Assembly (NCBI GenBank): GCA_964540005.1
Contig: CAZILN010000286.1
Coordinates: forward strand, 1 to 27,323
Direction: 5' to 3'
DNA: 27,323 bases
From: CAZILN01 sp964540005
GTDB taxonomy: Bacteria > Bacteroidota > Bacteroidia > Bacteroidales > SM23-62
The translations under genes and the position numbers were made by a program. The notes beneath the pieces were generated by a model, which had not been told where the DNA came from, did no database searches, and worked only from the letters and a program-made list of their open reading frames with translations. Below are positions 1-8,900 of the stretch, one piece after another; position 1 is the first letter of the stretch, and each line of letters starts with the position of its first letter.

Positions 1-139
1 TTCCCCTGCTGGTGATCATGCGTTTGATGATTTGCATCTAACACTAAAGAGAAAACAGAGGAGTGAATATAACTACACTATACAATGCCGATTTCGTGGA
101 ATATATACTTTAGGAATTGAATCAATAAGCATATCAGAT

Positions 140-1339
140 ATGAAAAACAAAAACATAGCCATGCTGGGCAGTGGCTTCATCGCTGATTTTTATACCTCCT
201 GCCTGCATAAGGGCAGGAGCTGGGACCGTGTCAAGATCATTTACTCACGAACCGAGGAAAAAGCAAAGAAATTTGCCGACAGGTGGGGGGTGCCCCACTG
301 GACCACCGATATGGCCGAGGCAATAAATCACCCCGAGGTGGATACCGTACTGATAAGCCTGCCAAACAACCTGCGCCTTGAGCCTGTCAGACTGTGTGCT
401 GAAGCCGGTAAGGCTGTATTGTGTACCAAGCCCCTGGGACGTACTGCAGCCGAGGCAAAAGAAATGCTTGAAATTGTAGAGAAAGCAGGGATTTTTCACG
501 GCTATATGGAAGATCTGGTTTATACACATAAAACCCTGAAAGCACTGGAATCGGTACGCAATGGTGCTTTGGGAGACGTATTCTGGTGCCGCTCACGGGA
601 AACACACCCGGGTCCGCACAGCGACTGGTTCTGGAATCCTGAGATCTCGGGGGGAGGAGTAATTATTGATATGGGATGTCATTGCATAGAGATCGCCAGG
701 AGTTTCATCGGGAAAGATATCAGGCCTGTTGAAGTCATGTGCTGGGCTGATACACAGGTAAAACCAATAGAAGCCGAAGACCATGGGATTGGACTTGTCA
801 AATATGAAAACGGTGCCATCGGGCAGTTTGAAGCCAGCTGGAACTTCAGGGGCGGTATGGACCTGAGGGATGAAGTCAGCGGGGTGGAAGGTACCATCTG
901 GCTGGATCATTTCATGCGCACCGGGTTTGAAACCTTTACCGCCGTCGGAGAAAAGGATTATGTGGCCGAAAAGGCCGAATCCGATACGGGATGGTTGTTT
1001 CCGGTAGGGGATGAAGTCGGCGAGCTGGGATATGACAATATGTTCGAGGATATGTTCGATGCAATAGACGAGGGTATCAGGCCAATTGAAGATTTTTACG
1101 ACGGTTATGTGGTCAATGCCATAATGGATGCCTGTTATAAATCTGTCAAGACGAAAAAATGGGAACCTGTCACACTGGATATCTGGAGGGGCCGGGAAAA
1201 TGTCCCAAAGATCAGCCAGCTCAAAGAATTTGATGATCAGTATTACCTGGTCAAGGAGGAGAGAATGCCTGACGGTTCGAAAAAACTTATCCTCAAAGAC
1301 AAAGAATCAGGCGAGATCATCCAGAAAGAAGAGAACTAA
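140..1339 (+). CDS. Gfo/Idh/MocA family NAD(P)-dependent oxidoreductase
   Basis: Predicted cytosolic dehydrogenase of about 399 residues. The frame is open from position 32, but ATG 140 gives a protein that begins directly with the Rossmann strand (MKNKNIAMLGSGFIADFY), so I take 140 as the start. The N-terminal half holds the nucleotide-binding fold with GSGFIA and the family's EKP-like stretch (here CTKPLG) following the VLISLPNN strand. The C-terminal half (from about residue 125) is the alpha/beta substrate domain, with the GGGVIIDMGCHCIE segment expected near the active site. Members oxidise or reduce sugars, inositols or related polyols; the substrate cannot be read from sequence. No sugar operon surrounds it: the next gene is convergent and respiratory. 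Confidence 0.9.
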   Translation: MKNKNIAMLGSGFIADFYTSCLHKGRSWDRVKIIYSRTEEKAKKFADRWGVPHWTTDMAEAINHPEVDTVLISLPNNLRLEPVRLCAEAGKAVLCTKPLGRTAAEAKEMLEIVEKAGIFHGYMEDLVYTHKTLKALESVRNGALGDVFWCRSRETHPGPHSDWFWNPEISGGGVIIDMGCHCIEIARSFIGKDIRPVEVMCWADTQVKPIEAEDHGIGLVKYENGAIGQFEASWNFRGGMDLRDEVSGVEGTIWLDHFMRTGFETFTAVGEKDYVAEKAESDTGWLFPVGDEVGELGYDNMFEDMFDAIDEGIRPIEDFYDGYVVNAIMDACYKSVKTKKWEPVTLDIWRGRENVPKISQLKEFDDQYYLVKEERMPDGSKKLILKDKESGEIIQKEEN

Positions 1340-1436
1340 TACCGTGTATCAATGAGTACCGGCAGCCCATTTCTTCATCCCTGGCTTCGGGTATCAGATA
1401 TCTATAGATCTTATTAGATAGTGCCGATATCCGGCC

Positions 1437-3440
1437 TTATTCATACTTAATATTAATTCTCTGCCATGACCGTATCCAGGCTACAACATCCTGCCGCTGC
1501 TTGCTTGTCAGGACAGTATACTCAGGTGTCCCCCTGCCCCATGAGGGCATCCTGGTGCCGGTTCTTCCCAGCGACACGCTAGCCATCAGATAACCATTGG
1601 TTGCAGCATTCAGGAGCTCCTGGTTGTTTATGGCCGGTGCCTGTATGCCCTCCCCTTCCTGTCCATGACATTCAGTGCAATTAGCCAGGAATATCTCCTC
1701 TCCAATTGCCTTATCGCCGGGATTACTGCCAGGATAGATATAATCCCATCTCCTTTCAGCCGAACTTTTCATGAAGCTTATAATGTCACTGATCTCTTGT
1801 CTTCCCAATTGTTGCTGTCCGGTCAAAGGAGTTGCCCATCCAAACATGGCGGTATTTGCTCTTCCCTCAGCTATCGTTCTGAATAAATATTCACCTTCTG
1901 CCACTTTCAAAAAGCTTTTATTCAGTACGGCCGGACCGGTATTCCCCTCCCCAAATTCTCCGTGGCACCTTGAGCATAAATAATGGAACTGCAATTCACC
2001 TTTTCTCTTATCGCCATCAGTAATTTGAACTGCTGCAGGCCTGTAGGCTTTCGTACGCCATGAATCAATGAGTGCCATTATATCAGCAATACCCTGTTCA
2101 CCCAGGGAAGACCAGGATGGCATGGCCGTATTTTTTCTGCCCTCCAGCAGGTTCCCGAGAATAAAGCGGGGGGAGGCTAATTCCAGGAATCCCGTCTTAT
2201 TAATAGCCAGGGCAAGCGCCCCTGCTCCGTCCTCCCCATGGCACATCAGGCAATTCTCATTAAACAAGGAACTACCCCGGTTCACCGATCCGCCTTTGGG
2301 AATATCTTCTATGTTAGTAAGTTTAATATTTCCTGCCTCCTGCAAGCTTTTTATTAATGATTCAAGCTCTTCGTCAAATAAGCCTGAATATGCTCCTGTC
2401 CAGGAAGCCATTAATCGCTTGCCTCTTCCCCTGAGCAGGGTGAAACGCAGGTAATCCTCTGAAGCAATACTCAGAAAATCCCTGTCACCTATAGCAGGTA
2501 TCCCGTATTTGAATTCCTTGAAATCTTTTCCTTCTCCGTTTTTCCCATGACAGGCAGAGCAGAAGAAATCATAGCTTTGCCTGCCTGCGATATCAGCTCT
2601 GACACCTTTAAATTCATTCAGTGCATCGACTGATAAATACGAAAATGAAAACTCCGGCATGGCAAGCCCCATGACAAAAGTAACCAGGGCATCCAGCTCC
2701 TCTTCCTGAAGGTCTACGGCAAGCATCTGTGATCCCGGTGATACCACTTCAGGATCTTTGAAATGCTCTTTCAGCCAGTTGGAAATGCTCTGCTCCCCTC
2801 TTATATTCTGAAAGCTGTATTCATGTTTTGTTTTTTCTCCCTGCTGTGTCAGATCCGGACCCATGGTCCCTCCTACTCCCCGGGCTTTGTGACATCCAAG
2901 GCAGCCTTCCCGGTTAAAGATCCCTAGTCCGTCAATAAAAATTTCTGTTCCCGCCAGTGCTTTCCGCTCGGTAAACAGGGCTGTATGACACTTCCCGCAG
3001 GAAGATTGTATAAAAGGCTCCCTCAGCAGAGGTGAATCCCAGTGCATTTCAGGTTCCTGTCCAAAAGCCTGTAACCTGCTGATAGCCCTGCCCTGTCCCC
3101 CATGACAGATAGTACAACCGTATTTCTGCACCGGATGAAATTCCAGGTGATTGCCAGGATGTACCCTGTGTGGCTGCGGGACTTCCTCCATGCCGGTATT
3201 CTCAATTCCCTGGTGACAGGTAATGCATCTGTCAGTCCGGTTAAAGTCTTCAAGGACAACCTGTTGGATATCAGTCTGGATAAGTACGGGATCTTCAATT
3301 AGCTCAGCATATTCGGATTGTATTGCTTTCCACTCATTTTTCCAGCCTTCATTGATCCAGGCAATCAGAATAAGGATTATCAGGATCATACTTGATATGA
3401 CCGCTATGATCCTGAATGCATTAATATACCTGCGTTCCAT
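1437..3440 (-). CDS. Membrane-anchored octahaem cytochrome c of a Rieske/cytochrome b complex
   Basis: 667 residues with an N-terminal hydrophobic anchor (about residues 11-28, no lipobox). There are eight CxxCH haem sites, at residues 72, 109, 148, 180, 294, 397, 489 and 588. Sites four to eight look like successive class I cytochrome c domains, each followed by a plausible distal Met (M239, M344, M440, M532, M631, the last four in MxxW contexts). The first three haems form a separate N-terminal cluster. It is the last gene of the minus-strand operon after Rieske and cytochrome b, 14 bp from the latter, where a cytochrome c1 or small cytochrome c would be expected. It therefore probably accepts electrons from the Rieske centre in the periplasm and carries them to soluble carriers or an oxidase. 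The haem count is seen directly; the role is inferred. Confidence 0.9.
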   Translation of the reverse strand: MERRYINAFRIIAVISSMILIILILIAWINEGWKNEWKAIQSEYAELIEDPVLIQTDIQQVVLEDFNRTDRCITCHQGIENTGMEEVPQPHRVHPGNHLEFHPVQKYGCTICHGGQGRAISRLQAFGQEPEMHWDSPLLREPFIQSSCGKCHTALFTERKALAGTEIFIDGLGIFNREGCLGCHKARGVGGTMGPDLTQQGEKTKHEYSFQNIRGEQSISNWLKEHFKDPEVVSPGSQMLAVDLQEEELDALVTFVMGLAMPEFSFSYLSVDALNEFKGVRADIAGRQSYDFFCSACHGKNGEGKDFKEFKYGIPAIGDRDFLSIASEDYLRFTLLRGRGKRLMASWTGAYSGLFDEELESLIKSLQEAGNIKLTNIEDIPKGGSVNRGSSLFNENCLMCHGEDGAGALALAINKTGFLELASPRFILGNLLEGRKNTAMPSWSSLGEQGIADIMALIDSWRTKAYRPAAVQITDGDKRKGELQFHYLCSRCHGEFGEGNTGPAVLNKSFLKVAEGEYLFRTIAEGRANTAMFGWATPLTGQQQLGRQEISDIISFMKSSAERRWDYIYPGSNPGDKAIGEEIFLANCTECHGQEGEGIQAPAINNQELLNAATNGYLMASVSLGRTGTRMPSWGRGTPEYTVLTSKQRQDVVAWIRSWQRINIKYE

Positions 3441-3454
3441 CCTTATTTATTTTG

Positions 3455-4816
3455 TCATACCACCGGCCATTGAGAACTCGACCAGTAGAAATCCCAGTTC
3501 GGTCCACGGAACCAAATTCCAATAACTGTATAGATGATGAAGGCTGTCATGGCACAGGTAAACATTGCAATGGCTGATAAACGGCTGGAGCCGCTCCTCC
3601 TTCTTACCATCCATGCCCAGCCGACATAAAACACCCCTGACAGGGTGGCCGGATTGATCAACATTGTTGCCAGCTGCGGAGAATCTGCGAACCATTCCCT
3701 GAACCATCCGAAACTGATGCTGATCCATGTCAATAAAAGGCTTATAAATAATGTAATGCCGATTGACTGCAGCATGACTCTTTTCCCTCTTGCGCCTGAG
3801 AACCATATCCCGGTATAGCCATTCTCTTTATCGATATAGGGTACAGAAACCAGGAATATTATGAACAACAAGGGTATCAGCATCCCCCCGGAAAATGCAG
3901 AATATGAAACAAGTTCCTGTATCCCCAGGAAGTACCAGGGTGATTTTGCCGGATTCTCAGGAAATGAGTAATTGGCTTGTTCCAATAAAGGTGCATCTGT
4001 TAAAAAGGCCATGATCAGTATAACAGCAGCGACAAAAAGCAAGGTTGCCAGCTCTGCCCACATCAGTAGCGGCCAGCTGTACCATTTCTTTTCAGCCTGG
4101 CTTGAATTTACCTGTTCTGCTCCTGTAACTTCGTCTGGCCTGGAAAGCCCGCCGTCTTTTCTGATCCTCCAGAAATGAACACCGGTCAATACCAGCAGTG
4201 TCAGTGGCAGGAATACCACATGCAGCATAAAAAACCTAGTCAGGGCAGGCTGCCTTACTGTCTCATCCCCGATAAGCAATCTTTTTAGTAACCCTCCAAT
4301 ATCAAAACCGGTGGTAATACCCAGGATATCGGTCAGCTCCCTTGCCGATGCTGCAATAGTTGAACCTATGGTCACAGCCCAGTACGCCAGTTGATCCCAG
4401 GGCAGAAGATAGCCGCTGAAACTCATAAACATCACGACCACAAGCATGGATACCCCTATAATCCAGTTGGTCGAACGCGACTGCAGGTAGGAACCTGTAT
4501 AGAATACCCTGATCAGATGCAGAAAAGCAACCAGTACCATTCCATGGGCAGCCCAGCGGTGAACATTCCTGATTATCCTTCCCCCGGGAACAACGAAGCA
4601 GATGTCCTTGACTGAATTATATGCCTGATCTACCGAGGGTGTATAATGCAACATGAGTATCAGACCAGTTGCAATCATTATAAGAAAAAGGAATCCGAGT
4701 ATCAGTCCCAAACCAAAAGTATAGGTCGGTTTAAGGGCATGCGGATGAACTTTGGCCGCATGCATATGAAGAAAGAAATTCTTTGTGACCTTCTTTACCC
4801 TCCTTATATTGCTCAT
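3455..4816 (-). CDS. Cytochrome b subunit of a cytochrome bc-type quinol oxidoreductase
   Basis: 453 residues, the size of a fused (non-split) cytochrome b. The N-terminal half has the four-helix haem-binding bundle: His residues in RNVHRWAAHGMVLVAFLHL and in FFMLHVVFLPLTLLVLTGVH are the expected bis-His ligands for the two b haems. The SGYLLPWDQLAYW loop matches the conserved Qo region. In the C-terminal half the PEWY position reads SPWYFLGIQELVSYS, lacking the Glu, a variation often seen in low-potential menaquinol complexes. Further transmembrane segments run to the end. It is co-transcribed with the Rieske gene (5 bp upstream) and the octahaem cytochrome (14 bp downstream). Predicted role: membrane core that oxidises menaquinol and bifurcates electrons to Rieske and haem b. 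Confidence 0.93.
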   Translation of the reverse strand: MSNIRRVKKVTKNFFLHMHAAKVHPHALKPTYTFGLGLILGFLFLIMIATGLILMLHYTPSVDQAYNSVKDICFVVPGGRIIRNVHRWAAHGMVLVAFLHLIRVFYTGSYLQSRSTNWIIGVSMLVVVMFMSFSGYLLPWDQLAYWAVTIGSTIAASARELTDILGITTGFDIGGLLKRLLIGDETVRQPALTRFFMLHVVFLPLTLLVLTGVHFWRIRKDGGLSRPDEVTGAEQVNSSQAEKKWYSWPLLMWAELATLLFVAAVILIMAFLTDAPLLEQANYSFPENPAKSPWYFLGIQELVSYSAFSGGMLIPLLFIIFLVSVPYIDKENGYTGIWFSGARGKRVMLQSIGITLFISLLLTWISISFGWFREWFADSPQLATMLINPATLSGVFYVGWAWMVRRRSGSSRLSAIAMFTCAMTAFIIYTVIGIWFRGPNWDFYWSSSQWPVV

Positions 4817-4821
4817 CTGTA

Positions 4822-5286
4822 TTATGAAATAAACAATTTATACTCCGGTTCAACTGTTGCCGTAAGATCAAGCACCAGCTGTCCGTCAGCATCCTTTATT
4901 ATCCTGTACCATGGCAAATTCTTTGAAGCAGCACCCGACAGTACTACCCCCGCAGGGTCAAAGCAGGAACCATGGCAGGGGCATTGAAATCCGTCTTCCG
5001 TCTGTTCGATCACGCATCCCAGGTGGGTACATATGGCCGAAACGGCACTGATACCTTCATGATCACGGTAGATGAAGACTTTCTCATCGGCCAGGTATGT
5101 ATACATGTTTACAGGAAACCTGCTGAATGTTCCTATTTTTAACCGGTTCCTTTTCCGCGATAAACGTGGTAATGCCTGCCTTAACAGGCTGAAACCGGCC
5201 ATGATGCCGGCAGTAATTGCCAGGTAAACCGATACTTTTCTGAGGAATCCCCTGCGGGAAATCCATGCCTTACTCTTATGATTCAT
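4822..5286 (-). CDS. Rieske [2Fe-2S] protein of a cytochrome bc complex
   Basis: 154 residues. A twin-arginine motif (SRRGFLRK) followed by a hydrophobic segment (about residues 17-36) indicates Tat export with retention as a membrane anchor. The cluster-binding motifs CTHLGC and CPCHGSC are intact, including the disulfide cysteines typical of high-potential Rieske proteins. The rest is a standard Rieske beta fold ending in DLTATVEPEYKLFIS. It is the first gene of the operon Rieske - cytochrome b - octahaem cytochrome, and its promoter must lie in the 117 bp divergent spacer it shares with the octahaem lipoprotein gene. Identity is strong from motifs; petC/qcrA would be the generic names. Confidence 0.94.
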   Translation of the reverse strand: MNHKSKAWISRRGFLRKVSVYLAITAGIMAGFSLLRQALPRLSRKRNRLKIGTFSRFPVNMYTYLADEKVFIYRDHEGISAVSAICTHLGCVIEQTEDGFQCPCHGSCFDPAGVVLSGAASKNLPWYRIIKDADGQLVLDLTATVEPEYKLFIS

Positions 5287-5403
5287 TAGCTCTGCATTAC
5301 AATCCTCCCTAAATTTATTAAGTTTCCTTCTGAATTATGCATAAATCCCATGGGAATGCCTTTATTTTTATACATTTAAAATTCCGCGGACACGGTTTAA
5401 GAT

Positions 5404-7758
5404 ATGAAAAAGTTAAGGCATATACTTTTTCTGCTGCTAGCTCCCATGAGCATTCTGCTGGGATTGACAGTTATTAGCTGCCGTAAACAAAAGACTACCC
5501 AGTCCACTGGTTCACAGTCCGGTACTAAGCTTTCTGAAGCATACTATGTGGGAAGGGGGTCCTGCAGGGATTGCCATGAGAAAGAATACAATCTTTTTAC
5601 AGGATCCGATCACGACCTGTCCATGGATCATGCAAATGATACTACTATGCTGGGGGATTTTAACAGTGCCTCTTTTGAACATCATGGTATCAGGACAAAT
5701 TTTTACTCCCGCGACAGTGGTTTTTATGTCAGTACGGAAGGCCCGGACGGTAATATCGGTGAATTCGAGGTAAAATATGTTTTCGGGATCAGGCCCCTGC
5801 AGCAATACCTGGTTGAATTCCCGGGTGGCAGGTTCCAGATGCTGCCATTTTGCTGGGATACCAGGCCGGAGAATGAGGGAGGTCAGAGCTGGTTCTATAT
5901 TTACGGCCAGGAACGAATTACCCACGATGATATTCTTTTCTGGACCAGGATCATGCAGAACTGGAATTATATGTGTTCCGAATGTCATTCCACGAATGTG
6001 CGTAAACAATACGATCATCAAACCGGAACCTACAATACCACCTGGAACGAGGTTGATGTATCCTGCGAAGCATGTCATGGTCCGGGTTCCAGACACCTGG
6101 AATGGGCCCGGCACATGGAAAGCGGAGGAAGGCCGGAGACCTATCCTGATATGGGTCTGATGGTCAGGCTCAGGGATACCGACCAGGCCTCATGGATATT
6201 TGACATGGAAACCGGGACAGCCAGGCGATCAGTACCACGGGAGTCCCGGACCCTGGTTGATATGTGTTCCAGGTGTCACTCGAGAAGATCAATCATTAGT
6301 GAAGATTATATTCACGGTCGGTCCATTCTTGATGCTCACTGGCCATCCCTGCTCGAAGAAAATCTGTATTATGCCGACGGACAGATCCAGGAGGAAGTAT
6401 ATGTCTATGCATCATTCCTTCAGAGCAAGATGTTCAGTGCCGGTGTCGTTTGTAAGGATTGTCATGAATCACACAGCGGAAAGATCTTTACTACTGGAAA
6501 TGCCCTCTGTTACCGTTGCCACCTTGCTGAAAAATATGGCAGTCCGGATCATCATTTCCATAAACCTGAATCTACCGGAGCCCTCTGCTATGAATGCCAC
6601 ATGCCTGAACGAACATATATGGTAATCGACCCCCGCAGGGATCACAGCATCCGGGTTCCCCGTCCGGATCTTTCGGACAAACTCGGGACGCCCAATGCCT
6701 GCAATAATTGTCATGATGACAAATCCAACCAGTGGTCAGCCGGCTACCTGAAGGAATGGTATGGTACAGTTGAGCAGGGAAAAATGCATTATGGTGAAGT
6801 ATTCTGGGCAGCCCGTAAAGCCTATCCCGAAGCTTTCGATAAGCTTGCCCTTCTTGCCGGTGATACTGAAGTTTCTCCAATGATAAGGGCTACTGCTCTT
6901 TCTCTTTTAAGGAACTATCCCCAGGCCAGGTCCCTGGATATTCTGACGCTTGCACTGACCAGCTCAGACCCCCTGATCAGGTATGCAGCAACCAGTTCTA
7001 TTGATATTATGGACCCACAGGCACTAGCCCGAACACTCCCTCCCCTGTTGGATGACAGTATCAGGCTGGTAAGATTGCTTGCTGCCCGGCATCTTTCAGC
7101 AGTACCGGATCAGTACTTCAGCAGGAATCTCCTGCAAAAACGGAAAACAATCCTGGACGAATTTATCGAATCCCAGATGATCAATGCAGATCATCCATCA
7201 GCACACCTGAACCTTGGAGTTCTGTATATGAACCTGCATGACTATAACAATGCTGAGCTTGCCTTTAAAACAGCCATTGAAACAGAACCGGGTTTAATGG
7301 CCAGTTACATCAACATGGCTGACCTTTATCGTGTAACCGGAAGAGAATCCGACGGGGAAGAAATGCTGCAGACAGCCCTGAAACTGCATCCTGAAATGTC
7401 TGCAGTTCATTATGCAATGGGTCTGTTACTTGTTCGTAAAGGGGAACAGCTCAAGGCCCTGGAATACCTTGAACAGGCTGCCGTCCTTGAACCGGAGAAT
7501 TCCAGGTTCGCCTACGTCTACGGAGTCGCACTTAATTCTTTGGAACAGGCGGAGGAAGCAATTTCTTACCTCGAAAAAGCCCTTGAAAGGCATCCCTATG
7601 ACAGGGACATTCTTTATACCCTTGCTACAATTCTGGCCGAGCAGGAGAGAATCCCGGAGGCAATTGATTATGCCGAAAAACTGATGGAGTATTACCCGGA
7701 GGACCAGAACTACAGCCAGCTAATCAACTATCTGAAAGATCCGGAGCGGACAGATTAA
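5404..7758 (+). CDS. Octahaem cytochrome c lipoprotein with HEAT and TPR repeats
   Basis: 784 residues. The signal peptide ends in a lipobox (LTVISC, Cys26), so it is an exported lipoprotein. Eight CxxCH motifs sit at residues 54, 191, 221, 288, 350, 369, 395 and 433, with many extra His residues available as distal ligands. This resembles the cytochrome c554-like multihaem fold. From about residue 460 to 590 the sequence reads as HEAT-like helical repeats, and from about 595 to 775 as TPRs (for example ADHPSAHLNLGVLYMNLHDY). Multihaem-plus-TPR proteins of this design occur in several phyla without an assigned reaction. It is divergent from the Rieske/cytochrome b operon, which suggests it exchanges electrons with the octahaem cytochrome c of that complex. 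It could alternatively be an enzyme acting on a nitrogen or sulfur oxyanion; no catalytic haem motif other than CxxCH is visible. Confidence 0.85.
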   Translation: MKKLRHILFLLLAPMSILLGLTVISCRKQKTTQSTGSQSGTKLSEAYYVGRGSCRDCHEKEYNLFTGSDHDLSMDHANDTTMLGDFNSASFEHHGIRTNFYSRDSGFYVSTEGPDGNIGEFEVKYVFGIRPLQQYLVEFPGGRFQMLPFCWDTRPENEGGQSWFYIYGQERITHDDILFWTRIMQNWNYMCSECHSTNVRKQYDHQTGTYNTTWNEVDVSCEACHGPGSRHLEWARHMESGGRPETYPDMGLMVRLRDTDQASWIFDMETGTARRSVPRESRTLVDMCSRCHSRRSIISEDYIHGRSILDAHWPSLLEENLYYADGQIQEEVYVYASFLQSKMFSAGVVCKDCHESHSGKIFTTGNALCYRCHLAEKYGSPDHHFHKPESTGALCYECHMPERTYMVIDPRRDHSIRVPRPDLSDKLGTPNACNNCHDDKSNQWSAGYLKEWYGTVEQGKMHYGEVFWAARKAYPEAFDKLALLAGDTEVSPMIRATALSLLRNYPQARSLDILTLALTSSDPLIRYAATSSIDIMDPQALARTLPPLLDDSIRLVRLLAARHLSAVPDQYFSRNLLQKRKTILDEFIESQMINADHPSAHLNLGVLYMNLHDYNNAELAFKTAIETEPGLMASYINMADLYRVTGRESDGEEMLQTALKLHPEMSAVHYAMGLLLVRKGEQLKALEYLEQAAVLEPENSRFAYVYGVALNSLEQAEEAISYLEKALERHPYDRDILYTLATILAEQERIPEAIDYAEKLMEYYPEDQNYSQLINYLKDPERTD

Positions 7759-7806
7759 CCCATCCGATCGATTCATCCGATGGCTATTCCTGACTATGCC
7801 TGTATT

Positions 7807-8640
7807 TTATGCCCAGAAAAACAACAGGCTGAGGATGCCGCCCACCGCAAAAGCTACTATTCCCAACACCAAAACAATAAAAGCAACGAAAATACCGAGT
7901 ATTCCCAATATAATACCGGCAACAGCCATACCTCTGCCTTCCTGACCGGGATTACGACGGATCCTTTTCAGTGCAACGGCTCCGAAAATAATCGCCAATA
8001 AGCTGGCTGCAAAGGGGAGGGAACCTAATCCCAGTATTCCGAGGACCAGCGATGCAATGGCAAAACCGATGGCGGGTTTTTCGTATTCATCCTGGGTGCC
8101 TGATGCGGGAGTATGACTGAATCCTGATTTATACTCTTGCCTGAATTTCCTGTTAAACTGCCGCAGTTCCCTTGCAGACATATCGGAAATTTGTTCAACA
8201 TCCCTTGTCCCGGCCTGAAAATCAATCTTTTCAGGATCAACTGCTTTTTCAAGCTCCAGGTATGCGTTCCCGGATGTCGTGGAAGCCAGGAGGTATGCGT
8301 CAGGCATCTGTCTGATTTCAATTTGTCCGGGTTTAATGCTCTTCAACAAAGAATCGCCTGGTTCCCTGACTGATATGGCCACTTGCTGATCAATGGTACT
8401 GTTTTGCCCACGCTGCTTCTTACTTGCCATTTCGATTTTCCTGGTTGAGATCTTTCTGGAGAGATCTTTGCCTGATTTCTGCAATCTTACCTTTTTCCTG
8501 TAATCATGCTTGACAAACTGATTGCTGCTTTCAATCTCCGCACAGGCAACCTGCCTGTGAGTCGAACAGGAGCTTAAAGCAATAATAGAACAAATGGTCA
8601 GAGTAAATAGCATATTAGAATGGTAAAAAGTTTTTTTCAT
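7807..8640 (-). CDS. DUF4190 domain-containing lipoprotein
   Basis: 277 residues. The N-terminus is a signal peptide with lipobox LSSC (MKKTFYHSNMLF... then IIALSSCSTH). A Ser/Lys/Gln-rich, probably unstructured or helical linker of about 140 residues follows. The C-terminal 100 residues contain two to three Gly/Ala/Leu-rich membrane helices separated by an RRNPGQEGRGMA loop, which is the DUF4190 pattern. The function of DUF4190 is unknown. A lipid-anchored N-terminus combined with C-terminal membrane helices suggests an inner-membrane protein with an extracytoplasmic linker. It converges on the octahaem lipoprotein gene with a 48 bp gap and is divergent from the surface-repeat gene. Confidence 0.75.
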   Translation of the reverse strand: MKKTFYHSNMLFTLTICSIIALSSCSTHRQVACAEIESSNQFVKHDYRKKVRLQKSGKDLSRKISTRKIEMASKKQRGQNSTIDQQVAISVREPGDSLLKSIKPGQIEIRQMPDAYLLASTTSGNAYLELEKAVDPEKIDFQAGTRDVEQISDMSARELRQFNRKFRQEYKSGFSHTPASGTQDEYEKPAIGFAIASLVLGILGLGSLPFAASLLAIIFGAVALKRIRRNPGQEGRGMAVAGIILGILGIFVAFIVLVLGIVAFAVGGILSLLFFWA

Positions 8641-8900
8641 AGGTTTAAATATTTGGTAATCAATAATAAGTTAATTAAAAATTTAAGACCCCCGGGTACT
8701 CGGAACAACTACCCGTTAAACTCATACTCTCCTGTCATGTACGGATCCATAAAAATAGTCCGGATCTACAGGTATCCAGTATTCAAATACTGTACCAGAA
8801 ATCCTTCCCGGTAAGCCTTTTAACCCAATTTAATTCTTCCCCGTACAACTTTTTATATAACTTCCTGTCTTTAGGGTAACAATTATTAATTTTAAGTCCT

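Noticed and set aside
32..139. Upstream in-frame extension of the Gfo/Idh/MocA gene
   Set aside because: The added 36 residues do not look like the family; ATG 140 starts the Rossmann fold directly.
2068..2454. 128-codon plus-strand frame
   Set aside because: Lies fully inside the octahaem cytochrome gene on the other strand, whose haem motifs are unambiguous.
5512..6114. 200-codon minus-strand frame
   Set aside because: Antisense to the multihaem lipoprotein; no recognisable domain.
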